Source of the DNA: CALKAL01 sp051846895
GTDB lineage: Bacteria > Bacillota > Bacilli > Bacillales > Alkalibacillaceae
Length of the DNA: 64,000 nucleotides
Direction: 5' to 3'
NCBI GenBank assembly: GCA_051846895.1
Contig: JBPYCQ010000008.1
Span: 62,001-126,000 of the forward strand
Within the stretch, counting starts at the first letter, position 1, and every line of letters begins with the position of its first letter. The notes beneath the pieces are model-generated. The model worked only from the letters and a program-made list of their open reading frames with translations, had not been told where the DNA came from and ran no database searches. The position numbers were made by a program, and so were the translations under genes. Of the stretch, positions 17,100 to 26,029 are shown piece after piece.

Positions 17100-17953
17100 T
17101 ATGAACCACCTCCAACTCGATGGATATCTAGTACATTAGTTAATATTTCTTTCATATCTTTTCTATGGATGACACGATCGAGTTGTCCGTGTTTAAATAG
17201 AAACTCTGCTGTTTGGAAATCATCTGGTAGCTTCTCACGAATAGTTTGTTCAATAATTCTTCTTCCAGCAAATCCAATTAGTGCACCAGGCTCTGCAAAA
17301 TTAAAATCCCCAAGTGATGCAAAACTTGCGGAGACCCCTCCAGTTGTTGGATGAGTCATATAAGAGATATACAATCCACCTGAACGGCTAAATCGTTCTA
17401 GGGCGATTGAAGTTTTAGACATTTGCATTAAGCTTAATACACCTTCCTGCATCCGAGCTCCGCCTGATGCAGTGAATATAATGATTGGTAATTGTTCATC
17501 TTTTGCATTTTCTATAGCTCTAGCAATTTTTTCACCAACAACTGAGCCCATACTTCCCATGCGGAAATTCGCATCCATAACGGCTATTGCAGTAGGAAAA
17601 CCATTGATATCGCCTTTTCCAGTCACAACTGCTTCATTAATACCCGTTTTATCAATGTCTTTTTTCAACTTTTCTACATATCCCGGGAATTGTAATGGAT
17701 TTTCTGAAATCATGTCGTGATCCCATTCTTCAAAAGTTCCTTCATCTATTAAACAATGAATTCTTTCAAATGCCGTCATTTGATGATGGTAATCACAGTT
17801 TGGGCATGTTAATAGATTTTTTTCTAATTCTTTTCGATAATAAATTTGTTTACATGAAGGGCATTTAATCATTAAACCCTCAGGAACGTCTTGATCCTCT
17901 TTGTTATTTACTGTTGCATATCTTTTCTTTTTACTAAAAATATCTTTTAACAA
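17099..17953 (-). CDS. accD: Acetyl-CoA carboxylase carboxyltransferase subunit beta
   Basis: 284 aa (290 in B. subtilis). An N-terminal zinc ribbon, C-P-S-C and C-P-N-C separated by about 16 residues, is followed by the carboxyltransferase core with G-S-M-G-S-V-V-G-E-K and the S-G-G-A-R-M-Q-E-G block. It forms the heterotetramer with AccA. The start is TTG at 17953 behind AAAGGAGG. The GntR-type regulator and malic enzyme lie just upstream in the same direction. Confidence 0.97.
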   Translation of the reverse strand: MLKDIFSKKKRYATVNNKEDQDVPEGLMIKCPSCKQIYYRKELEKNLLTCPNCDYHHQMTAFERIHCLIDEGTFEEWDHDMISENPLQFPGYVEKLKKDIDKTGINEAVVTGKGDINGFPTAIAVMDANFRMGSMGSVVGEKIARAIENAKDEQLPIIIFTASGGARMQEGVLSLMQMSKTSIALERFSRSGGLYISYMTHPTTGGVSASFASLGDFNFAEPGALIGFAGRRIIEQTIREKLPDDFQTAEFLFKHGQLDRVIHRKDMKEILTNVLDIHRVGGGS

Positions 17954-18015
17954 TCGGATTCCTCCTTTGAACGAGCCCCTCTACAAAATATATATGAATA
18001 TCAAAGAGAAGTTTG

Positions 18016-18657
18016 TCATAATTTATCAACACCATAATCAAAAATTTCTTCATCATAATATTTTTGAAGTTGCGTTACTAATAGTTCTATTTTTCTCTGT
18101 TCTAAGTTATCAATTATTTTTTCATAGAACGAGTATGTCTGCTTAGATTTATATGAAGAGTAAGTAAAATTATCAATCAACTGCCATATTTTCGTAAAAA
18201 GTTCATTATTAGCTTTTTGAAATAATCTTTTAAAAAAATAAAAGTGCAATTGCTTTTCTTCTATTGCTTGAATATCGTTTAACAACTCTTTTAATTCAAT
18301 GATTGAGAATTGTTGATAAACTTTCTTTAAACATTCTTTTTCAAGCATAAACTTTACTTCAAATAACTCTTTAATCGTTGTTGATTGTCTTAATACAAAT
18401 GTAGCCAGTAGTTCAACCGTATGATAAGGGCGATACGTTTTTAAAAATGTACCTTCCCCATGTCTAGTTTCAACTAAACCAAGTAACTCAATAGCCCGTA
18501 ATGCTTCTCGCACTGAAGATCTAGCTGCATTTAATTGTTCAGCAAGTTCACGTTCAGAAGGAAGGCGATCTCCTTCTGATAGTTGGTTTTCTTCTATAAA
18601 AGTTCTAATTTTATTTAATACTTCATGATAAACTTTTGTTTTCGATGAAATAGGCAT
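18016..18657 (-). CDS. GntR family (FadR subfamily) transcriptional regulator
   Basis: 213 aa. Residues about 5-75 form a GntR winged helix: L-P-S-E-R-E-L-A-E-Q-L and S-S-V-R-E-A-L-R-A-I-E-L-L-G-L-V-E are near consensus, ending in G-E-G-T-F. The remainder is all-helical, as in FCD effector domains, though the metal-binding Asp/His set is not obvious. It starts 9 bases after the malic enzyme stop and precedes accD by 62 bases, so it sits inside a unit joining pyruvate/NADPH supply to malonyl-CoA synthesis. It may regulate that unit; the effector is unknown. Confidence 0.85.
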   Translation of the reverse strand: MPISSKTKVYHEVLNKIRTFIEENQLSEGDRLPSERELAEQLNAARSSVREALRAIELLGLVETRHGEGTFLKTYRPYHTVELLATFVLRQSTTIKELFEVKFMLEKECLKKVYQQFSIIELKELLNDIQAIEEKQLHFYFFKRLFQKANNELFTKIWQLIDNFTYSSYKSKQTYSFYEKIIDNLEQRKIELLVTQLQKYYDEEIFDYGVDKL

Positions 18658-18666
18658 AGATGCACC

Positions 18667-19914
18667 TCAATATTTTGTAGATTCATCGATAGCAGTTAGT
18701 TGCTCCGTTTTTTTCTTAATATCTTCAGGATCTACTTGTATTCTTGCAACTCCAGATTCCATAGCTGCTTTTGCAACTGCACTAGCGACTGCTGGAGCTA
18801 CTCTTGGGTCAAAAGGATTTGGAATGACATAATCTGGTGATAATTCTTTATCTCCTACTAGATCAGCGATAGCCTCTGCAGCAGCAATTTTCATTTTTTC
18901 GTTAATTCTTGTTGCCCTGACATCTAGAGCTCCTCTAAAAATACCTGGAAATGCTAATACGTTATTTACTTGGTTAGGGAAATCAGAGCGACCTGTACCA
19001 ATTACTTTTGCTCCTGCGCTTTTAGCTACATCTGGCATAATTTCTGGATCAGGGTTAGCCATAGCAAAAATAATTGAATCTGGATTCATTGATTCAACCA
19101 TTTCCTTAGTCAAAGCTCCTCCTACAGATACCCCGATAAATACGTCTGTATTTTTTATAACCTCTTCTAAAGAACCTTCTACTTTATCAATATTCGTATA
19201 CGCAGCAACCTCTTCTTTAACGGAATTCATACCGTATGATCTTCCTTCAAAAATAGCACCTCTTGAATCACACATAATGATATCCCGAACACCGAAGCTA
19301 TATAAAAGTTTTATAATAGCAATACCTGCAGCACCCGCACCATTAGCGACTACTTTAATTTCTGAGAAAGATTTTCCAGTAATTTTTAAGGCATTAATTA
19401 ATCCAGCTACGGTTACGATAGCCGTTCCGTGTTGATCATCATGAAAAATTGGTATATTTGTTTCCTTTTTTAATCTTTCTTCAATAACAAAACAGTTAGG
19501 TGCTGCAATATCTTCTAGATTGACCCCACCAAAAGTTGGTTCCATTAATTTTACTGTTTGCACGATTTCTTCAACATCATTCGTATTAAGGGCAATTGGG
19601 AAAGAGTCTACCCCAGCAAAACTTTTAAATAAGGCTGATTTACCTTCCATAACTGGTAAAGAGGCTTCCGGCCCGATATTACCAAGCCCTAAAACAGCTG
19701 AACCATCAGTTACTACAGCTACCATATTACCTTTCATCGTATAATCATAAACAGCATCTTTATTATTAAAAATTGCTTTACATGGCTCTGCAACACCCGG
19801 AGAATAAGCTAAACTCAAGTCTTTTGCATTTCGAATAGGTACTTTCGAATGAGTAGCTAATTTACCTCTGTTTACTTTGTGAATATGTAGTGCTTCTTCA
19901 TTTAAATTTGCCAC
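18667..19914 (-). CDS. ytsJ: NAD(P)-dependent malic enzyme
   Basis: 415-aa bacterial short malic enzyme that decarboxylates malate to pyruvate. The N-terminal V-P-I-R-N-A-K-D-L-S-L-A-Y-S-P-G-V-A-E-P block and the metal site F-H-D-D-Q-H-G-T-A-I are canonical, and a Rossmann G-A-G-A-A-G-I-A follows near residue 190. The start is GTG at 19914 behind AAAGGAGAGG. In B. subtilis YtsJ, in this neighbourhood, is the NADP-linked enzyme; that cofactor preference is assumed here by position. It is followed closely by the GntR regulator and accDA. Confidence 0.93.
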   Translation of the reverse strand: MANLNEEALHIHKVNRGKLATHSKVPIRNAKDLSLAYSPGVAEPCKAIFNNKDAVYDYTMKGNMVAVVTDGSAVLGLGNIGPEASLPVMEGKSALFKSFAGVDSFPIALNTNDVEEIVQTVKLMEPTFGGVNLEDIAAPNCFVIEERLKKETNIPIFHDDQHGTAIVTVAGLINALKITGKSFSEIKVVANGAGAAGIAIIKLLYSFGVRDIIMCDSRGAIFEGRSYGMNSVKEEVAAYTNIDKVEGSLEEVIKNTDVFIGVSVGGALTKEMVESMNPDSIIFAMANPDPEIMPDVAKSAGAKVIGTGRSDFPNQVNNVLAFPGIFRGALDVRATRINEKMKIAAAEAIADLVGDKELSPDYVIPNPFDPRVAPAVASAVAKAAMESGVARIQVDPEDIKKKTEQLTAIDESTKY

Positions 19915-20023
19915 TTGTACCTCTCCTTTATTTTCATTACAGTAATTACTAAATTCATATCAATGGTCTGACCACTTAATTATAACAAAAGACTTTTAAC
20001 TGTAAAGTAATTAAAATTGTCCC

Positions 20024-23000
20024 TTACTTTTTTATCACAACATGGTTTAAACCAAAAATTTCTTTCAATTTATTTATTATTGTTTCACTAATGTCTAAAT
20101 CATAATCAGCTCTTAACTGATAAGACTTCTTCTTACTCGGTAAAAATACAACGACAGGCGTTTGGCCTGGAAATTGTTGACTAAGTAGTTTAAGCGTATT
20201 TAATTGTTCTTCTTCTTCATTCTCTTGCATTTTTATATAAATTTTTTCATCTGTCGTTTTCGGTAATTGATCGATTACAAATGGTTCCATTGAATTAATA
20301 ATAATTTGTCTTTTCCCTTCTCTTTCATCAACTCTACCTTCAATTTTCACAAAAATTTCTTCTTCTAACCAACGATTTACTTGACGATGAACAGAAGGAA
20401 ATACGACGGCATCAATTTCTAAAGTTTCATCTTGAATCGTTAAAAATGCCATTTGCTCACCACGTTTGGTACGGACATTTTTAATTTGCTCAACAATACA
20501 AACAATTGGTTCAGTTCTTTTCGTTTGTTTTTTAATTAAATCTTTAATTGAGCTTAATCCTTGCTTTTGCAATGCCCTTCTCACTTTAACAAGTGGGTGC
20601 TCACTTATCACAAAACCGATGACTTCTTTTTCCATACTCAATTGTTTAGTAGCTGAAAAAGGTTCGACCTCATGGTAAGCAACTTCAAAGTTAAAATCAT
20701 CATGTAGGTTAACTTGCTCATCTAGCCCAGAAAATAGTTCCCCTTGCTCAATCGCAGGCATAACAGATGCTAGCAATTGCGCTCGATGATGATTCGTTTC
20801 ATCGAAAGCCCCAGCCATGATTAATGCTTCAATAATTGATTGGTTAACTGCATTCAATGGAATCCGTTTGCAAAAATCGAATAAATGTTTATATGGTTTA
20901 TTTTTTCTAGCATTTACAATCTCATCGTACGCTTGCTTACCTAATCCTTTAATAGCAAGTAAGCCAAAACGAATCGATTTGTCAGATTCAACGATAAACT
21001 TTCCAAAGCTTTTATTAATAGATGGAGGAAGAACATTGATTCCGAGTGATTTAGCCTCCTTAATGTATCTTTCAAGCTTAGATTGATCATGCATATGTTG
21101 AGACATTAATTCTGCGTAAAAATAGGCTGGGTAATTTGCTTTAAAATAGGCTGTCTGATAAGAAATTAACGAGTAGGCAACAGCATGACTTTTGTTAAAA
21201 CCGTAATTTGCAAATTTCTCAATCCAACGAAAAATTTCCTCGGATAATGATGGTTCATAGCCTTTTTCTTGGCAGCCTTGAATAAATTTTTCTTTAAGTT
21301 CATGAAAAGAATGCGAGTCTTTTTTGCTTATAGCACGACGTAACAAGTCAGCTTGTCCAAACGTAAACCCAGCTAGTTTATTTGCGATCTGCATTATTTG
21401 CTCTTGATATACTAATACACCATATGTTGATTCTAAAATAGATTTAATATCTTCATGAATATAAACAGTTTTTTCTAAACCTTTTTTTCTTCGTGCAAAT
21501 GTCTCAATGAATTGCATCGGACCAGGTCTAAATAATGCATTCACAGCGACAATATCTTCTAAATGTGTTGGTTGTATGGCCATTAATGCTTTTTTCATTC
21601 CATCAGATTCAAGCTGAAATACTCCTGATGTGAATCCTCGCTGTAATAGTTGAAAGGTTTTTGAATCATTTAATGGAAGCTTGATAAGATCAATTTTGAT
21701 ATTTTCTTTTTCTTCAATTTGTTTCACCATTCGTTCTAAAAAGGTTAAATTTCTTAATCCTAGAAAGTCCATTTTTAGAAGACCGACTGACTCTAAATCT
21801 TTCATTGACCATTGAGTCAACATCACATGATCTTGCCCTGTCGTTACTGGTATTTTCGATAGTAAGGATTCATCACTAATAACTACTCCAGCTGCATGTG
21901 TCGAGTAATGACGTGGAAGTCCTTCAATCACAAATGCTGCTTTAAACAATTCTACTAACTTAGGTGATTGTTTAACATACGACTGAATATCCTTATTATC
22001 CTTGACAGCAGCTTTTAGCGACTCGGTTTGTTGTGATAGTTGCTTTAATAAGTAATTCGTTTGTTCTTTTTCTATTTGAAAAACTTTACTTAATTCACGA
22101 ATAGTTGAACGAGCTTGAAATGTTCCAAAAGTAATGATTTGTGCTACAAAATTTACACCGTATTTATTTGCGACATATTTAATAACTTCATCACGGCGGT
22201 AATCCGAAAAATCAATATCAATGTCAGGCATTGACTGTCTTTCAGGATTAAGAAAACGTTCAAACAACAGATGATATTTTATTGGATCAACTTCTATTAT
22301 CCCTAGTAAGTAGGCAACAATCGATCCAGCAGCTGACCCTCTTCCTGGACCTACTAAAATATTATTCTTTTTTGCAAATTGAACAATGTCCCATACGATT
22401 AAAAAATAATCTGAAAAACGCATGCCTTTAATAATTTCTAGTTCGTGTTTTAAACGGGTCTTTGCTTCGTTTATTAAAGTCGCATCATAACGTTTTTCTA
22501 GCTGCTTAAAGCAAAGTTCTGTCAAGTATTCTTCAGAAGACATTCCGTTTTCAATTGGATAATGAGGAAGATCAAACAATTTATCTGGAAAATTCAAATC
22601 ACATAAATTTGCAATTTCATTCGTTCTCTTTAAAGATTCATGCCAAACAATGTCTATGTTTTCAATCATCTCTTTTTCATCTAAAAAATGCGTAGCTTGT
22701 AACGATTGGCGTTTAATTTGATCATATGTCGTTCCATTTTTCATAGCGATTAAAGATTCATAACCTATCCGTTCTTGATGTTTTAAAAACCTCACACGGG
22801 TAGTGATGACTGTTTTTTTCAATAGTGACCGATCCTGTTTTAATAGCCATTCATGGATTATTTGAGATGATGAAGTGATTGGATCGATATTTATAAACCA
22901 ATCATCAAAATGGTTTTCAAGAGTATCAAATATTTTAAATACTAAATTTGAATCACCTAAATATAATAATTCTTCAATAAACGTTCCATAAAAAGAAACA

Positions 23001-23362
23001 ATCGGTATTAGGTTTTCGCATTGAACGATTTCATTTAAAGATACTTTTTTATTATGTAGCTGAACATTGTTAGAAAATGAGACTAAAGATTGGTAACCTT
23101 CAAAGTTTTTTGCGAATAATATAAATCGACACGGTCTTTTCTCAGAGTCAATATATACATCAAGAGACATCCCTACTAAAGGTTTTAAATCATTTTTTTG
23201 ACATTGATTAATAAATTGATAAACGCCATTCAAAACCTCATGATCAGATAGGGCAATTGTCTGAATTCCTTTTTGTTTTGCGAAAGAAACGTATTCATCA
23301 ATTTTGATTGTACTTTCCAACAATGTATAACTACTATGAACATCTAAATGGATAAAAGACAT
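20024..23362 (-). CDS. dnaE: DNA polymerase III subunit alpha (DnaE)
   Basis: 1112 aa (1115 in B. subtilis). The N-terminal PHP domain begins F-I-H-L-D-V-H-S-S-Y-T. The polymerase core has P-D-I-D-I-D-F-S-D near residue 380, holding two catalytic Asp, and the G-P-G-R-G-S-A-A-G-S block ahead of it. The C-terminus has an OB-fold-like region near 960-1050. In Bacillus, DnaE extends primers in lagging-strand synthesis before handing over to PolC. It is divergent from ytrH, as in B. subtilis. Confidence 0.97.
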   Translation of the reverse strand: MSFIHLDVHSSYTLLESTIKIDEYVSFAKQKGIQTIALSDHEVLNGVYQFINQCQKNDLKPLVGMSLDVYIDSEKRPCRFILFAKNFEGYQSLVSFSNNVQLHNKKVSLNEIVQCENLIPIVSFYGTFIEELLYLGDSNLVFKIFDTLENHFDDWFINIDPITSSSQIIHEWLLKQDRSLLKKTVITTRVRFLKHQERIGYESLIAMKNGTTYDQIKRQSLQATHFLDEKEMIENIDIVWHESLKRTNEIANLCDLNFPDKLFDLPHYPIENGMSSEEYLTELCFKQLEKRYDATLINEAKTRLKHELEIIKGMRFSDYFLIVWDIVQFAKKNNILVGPGRGSAAGSIVAYLLGIIEVDPIKYHLLFERFLNPERQSMPDIDIDFSDYRRDEVIKYVANKYGVNFVAQIITFGTFQARSTIRELSKVFQIEKEQTNYLLKQLSQQTESLKAAVKDNKDIQSYVKQSPKLVELFKAAFVIEGLPRHYSTHAAGVVISDESLLSKIPVTTGQDHVMLTQWSMKDLESVGLLKMDFLGLRNLTFLERMVKQIEEKENIKIDLIKLPLNDSKTFQLLQRGFTSGVFQLESDGMKKALMAIQPTHLEDIVAVNALFRPGPMQFIETFARRKKGLEKTVYIHEDIKSILESTYGVLVYQEQIMQIANKLAGFTFGQADLLRRAISKKDSHSFHELKEKFIQGCQEKGYEPSLSEEIFRWIEKFANYGFNKSHAVAYSLISYQTAYFKANYPAYFYAELMSQHMHDQSKLERYIKEAKSLGINVLPPSINKSFGKFIVESDKSIRFGLLAIKGLGKQAYDEIVNARKNKPYKHLFDFCKRIPLNAVNQSIIEALIMAGAFDETNHHRAQLLASVMPAIEQGELFSGLDEQVNLHDDFNFEVAYHEVEPFSATKQLSMEKEVIGFVISEHPLVKVRRALQKQGLSSIKDLIKKQTKRTEPIVCIVEQIKNVRTKRGEQMAFLTIQDETLEIDAVVFPSVHRQVNRWLEEEIFVKIEGRVDEREGKRQIIINSMEPFVIDQLPKTTDEKIYIKMQENEEEEQLNTLKLLSQQFPGQTPVVVFLPSKKKSYQLRADYDLDISETIINKLKEIFGLNHVVIKK

Positions 23363-23501
23363 GTCGACACCCCCTTTTTGGGCTAATCTATTTTTATTCT
23401 TAACTCTATTATATCGAACGTTCTCCTAACTTGAAATCTTCACATATAAAAGCTTAGTTATTCATAAGATGGTATAAAGACAAGCACAAGAGAAGGTTGA
23501 T

Positions 23502-23834
23502 ATGATGGAAGAACGTTTATATGCAGCACTAATTAAATGCTTTTTTATATCATTTGGTGTCATAACTGGTGGTGCATTATTTGGTAGTATTAGTGCCTAT
23601 TTAACAGGTGACCCACCGATATCTGAATTAGTAATTGCCGCAAAAAAACTTAGAATATGGGCAATTGTTGCTGCTATTGGTGGAACGTTTGATGCCATTT
23701 CTACATTTGAAAAAGGTATTTTCGAAGCTTCATCAATAGAATTGATTAAGCAAATTATGTTAATTATCGCTGCCATGGGCGGTGTAAAAGCCGGATTACT
23801 ATTAATAGAATGGGTCACACAAGGGGAAGTGTAG
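23502..23834 (+). CDS. ytrH: Sporulation membrane protein YtrH
   Basis: 110-aa protein with three hydrophobic segments. Size, sequence character and position between dnaE and ytrI match YtrH, a sporulation protein produced under sigma-E in B. subtilis. The first ATG (23502) is followed at once by a second (23505); GAAGG is close to both. It is the first gene of the ytrH-ytrI pair, separated by 3 bases. Confidence 0.88.
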   Translation: MMEERLYAALIKCFFISFGVITGGALFGSISAYLTGDPPISELVIAAKKLRIWAIVAAIGGTFDAISTFEKGIFEASSIELIKQIMLIIAAMGGVKAGLLLIEWVTQGEV

Positions 23835-23837
23835 CAT

Positions 23838-24344
23838 ATGCATATTCCACCATATTTTAAAAAAAGAACGTGGCAGTTTTTTTTCATTGGCGTAATAGTC
23901 GGGGCAGTTATCGGCTATTTGTTTTTTTTATATGTATACGGTGAGCACACTGAAAGATGGATTGAAGAAAACTTATCACTTAGAGATGAGTTAAGAGAAG
24001 TAGAAAAAGCAAATGATTTGTTAAAAAGAGATCAAGATAATTTAAGCAGAGAAAGTGAAAAAAAATTAACGATTCAGGAAACAAAAATTGAATGGTTAAA
24101 TGCTAGTGAACAAAAAATTGATCGTTTTACAGTTTACCATCTTACAGAACTCGTTGAAAAGGAATTAAATCCGGTTATCGGTAGAAACATTGATGCGGTA
24201 TCTGATCAGCGTGACTTGTTAATTCGGGCCATTGAAAATAAAGAATACAAAATTAGTAACTTGAAATATTCTGTTAAAGTCGTTTATTTAACGATATCTA
24301 CAAAACTAACGATATCTTTAGAAGTCAAGCAACAATCATCGTGA
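23838..24344 (+). CDS. ytrI: Sporulation membrane protein YtrI
   Basis: 168 aa. A single membrane segment (about residues 12-33) is followed by a charged helical region of about 50 residues likely to form a coiled coil, then a mixed domain ending in beta-like strands (S-V-K-V-V-Y-L-T-I-S). Placement directly behind ytrH identifies it as YtrI. Both are needed for efficient sporulation in B. subtilis; the molecular role is unknown. Confidence 0.87.
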   Translation: MHIPPYFKKRTWQFFFIGVIVGAVIGYLFFLYVYGEHTERWIEENLSLRDELREVEKANDLLKRDQDNLSRESEKKLTIQETKIEWLNASEQKIDRFTVYHLTELVEKELNPVIGRNIDAVSDQRDLLIRAIENKEYKISNLKYSVKVVYLTISTKLTISLEVKQQSS

Positions 24345-24445
24345 GAAATATGTATTTTTTTTGAAAGTTATGTCAAAATGTAAATTTTTAATCGATTTTA
24401 GGTTACAATAAAAATACAAAATTTAATAAGAATGAGGTGTGTATT

Positions 24446-24628
24446 ATGTTTGTACTTAATAATCGACATGTAGCAGATGAAAAGTTTAATCATTTGCTAA
24501 ATGGTTATTCAGTTTATGCCGAAACAGAAGAACTCATTCGACTAATGAAACGTAGAATAGATTCGCACAAATTAGATATAGTAATCGACGATACTGATTC
24601 AGGCTGTTGGTTTATTCCGAACAAATAA
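24446..24628 (+). CDS. Small conserved-looking protein, unknown
   Basis: 60-aa protein. GAGGTG six bases before ATG 24446 is a good ribosome site; an in-frame GTG upstream is part of that site. The chain alternates short strands and one helix (E-T-E-E-L-I-R-L-M-K-R-R-I-D) and ends D-S-G-C-W-F-I-P-N-K. No family was recognised. It has its own upstream AT-rich region with a TACAAT-like -10 and a strong terminator behind it, which argues that it is real. Confidence 0.6.
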   Translation: MFVLNNRHVADEKFNHLLNGYSVYAETEELIRLMKRRIDSHKLDIVIDDTDSGCWFIPNK

Positions 24629-24662
24629 TCAACTTAGGATCCTTCAATGTCAATGCAAGGAC

Positions 24663-24705
24663 AATAAAAGGTTGGCCCTAATAATATTGGGGCTAACCTT
24701 TTATT
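24663..24705. terminator. Bidirectional terminator, small protein / nrnA
   Basis: Long stem AATAAAAGGTTGGCCC / GGGGCTAACCTTTTATT with two mispairs and a 10-nt loop, between two convergent genes; suitable for both strands. Confidence 0.85.
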
Positions 24706-25643
24706 CTATATGTTGTACAAACTTCATTTAAATCAGCAATTAATCGATCTGCCTCGTCCCAAGAATAAACTCTAGCACCCGAAGCCATAGGATGCCCTCC
24801 GCCATTGAAACGAGCTGCAACATCATTGATGACAGGCCCTTTCGAACGAAGTCTCACCCGAATCACATCTTCATCTTCAACGAAAAACACCCAAGCGATG
24901 ATCCCTTCGATATCTCCCGGGAGCCCAACAATAGATTGCGTCTCACTCTCTGTCAAATCGTATTCCTCTAATAACGTCTTATCTATCTTAAAAACAGCCA
25001 AGCCATTATCAGTTGGTTCTAAATCTGTTAGAAGTCGTCCTCTGAATTTTGCGATTTTAAGTGGAATATCGTACATATGATTGTACAATTCAGTTAGATT
25101 AAACTTATATTGCGTTAACTCTTTAGCTGCTTGAAATGTTCTTTCTGTTGTACTAGGAAATAAAAATCGTCCCGTATCACCAACAATACCTGCATATAAT
25201 AGTCTTGCACTTTCATCATTTAATTTTAAGCCTTCATTTTCCCCTTCTTTATAAAGCTCATAAATCATTTCACTCGTTGAAGAGGCCCCTGTATCAACCC
25301 ACATGACATCACCATAAGGTTCTCGATTCGGATGATGATCAATTTTTATAACTTTTTCTCCTAATGTATAACGCTTGTCACACACTCTCTCTTCGTTAGC
25401 TGTGTCACAAATAATGACTAACGCTCCATTATAATCTTCATCTTTCACTTCATCCAAACGAGCTAAATAGTTTAGTGTTGGATCTTCCTTGCCAGCTAAT
25501 AATACTTTTTTTTCTGGAAAAGCTGTTTTGATAATTTCCCCTAAGCCTGCTTGTGAACCGTATGCATCGGGATCTGGTCTTTCGTGGCGATGAATAATAA
25601 TTTTTTTATATTGTTTAATCAGGCTAATAATATTACTTTTCAT
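24693..25643 (-). CDS. nrnA: NanoRNase / pAp phosphatase NrnA
   Basis: DHH/DHHA1 phosphoesterase of about 316 aa, which degrades 2-5 nt RNA and dephosphorylates pAp. Motif I is H-R-H-E-R-P-D-P-D-A-Y, motif II D-T-A-N-E-E-R-V, motif III D-H-H-P-N-R, and the DHHA1 domain ends with G-G-G-H-P-M-A-S-G-A. The frame extends three codons to GTG 25652, but AAAGGGTG with a 6-base spacer favours ATG 25643. The context beside ytpI and ytoI is the same as in B. subtilis (ytqI). Confidence 0.93.
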   Translation of the reverse strand: MKSNIISLIKQYKKIIIHRHERPDPDAYGSQAGLGEIIKTAFPEKKVLLAGKEDPTLNYLARLDEVKDEDYNGALVIICDTANEERVCDKRYTLGEKVIKIDHHPNREPYGDVMWVDTGASSTSEMIYELYKEGENEGLKLNDESARLLYAGIVGDTGRFLFPSTTERTFQAAKELTQYKFNLTELYNHMYDIPLKIAKFRGRLLTDLEPTDNGLAVFKIDKTLLEEYDLTESETQSIVGLPGDIEGIIAWVFFVEDEDVIRVRLRSKGPVINDVAARFNGGGHPMASGARVYSWDEADRLIADLNEVCTTYRIKG

Positions 25644-25738
25644 CTTTGGCACCCTTTCTTCAGATAACTATGCTAGAATTTTTCTTGAACTGTCTGTACA
25701 ATAAACATGTCTATGTAAAATTAAAGGAGAGATTCATT

Positions 25739-26029
25739 TTGCCTATCTTCATAACAGTTATTGTTGTATCATTCGTATTATATTTCTTTTTTAAAGTTCG
25801 AATATTAAACGAAAAAGATCCATTATATATGCATTATACAAATGCAAAAGCTCGAATGGCTCTAGGAATTTTTATTGCTACGTTTGGTATGAATCAGTAT
25901 GCTTTTTATCAAACAAAAATTGCGCTGTTCGTCTGTATTGTTTTCTTAGTTTTAGGTATCGCGCAATTCGTATACGGATATAAGCTTTGGAAGCATTACC
26001 GCAATGAAATTTTGAAAACTAGCGATTAA
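25739..26029 (+). CDS. ytpI: YtpI family membrane protein
   Basis: 96 aa with three membrane segments, starting with TTG at 25739 behind AAAGGAGAG. The frame is open further upstream to 25646, but that part is antisense to the 5' end of nrnA and has no ribosome site. Size, the K-D-P-L-Y-M-H-Y-T-N-A-K-A-R motif and position match YtpI; function unknown. Its last 11 bases overlap the end of ytoI on the other strand. Confidence 0.85.
   Translation: MPIFITVIVVSFVLYFFFKVRILNEKDPLYMHYTNAKARMALGIFIATFGMNQYAFYQTKIALFVCIVFLVLGIAQFVYGYKLWKHYRNEILKTSD

Noticed and set aside
25646..25738. N-terminal extension of ytpI
   Set aside because: It is antisense to the start of nrnA and has no ribosome site, whereas TTG 25739 has AAAGGAGAG at good distance.
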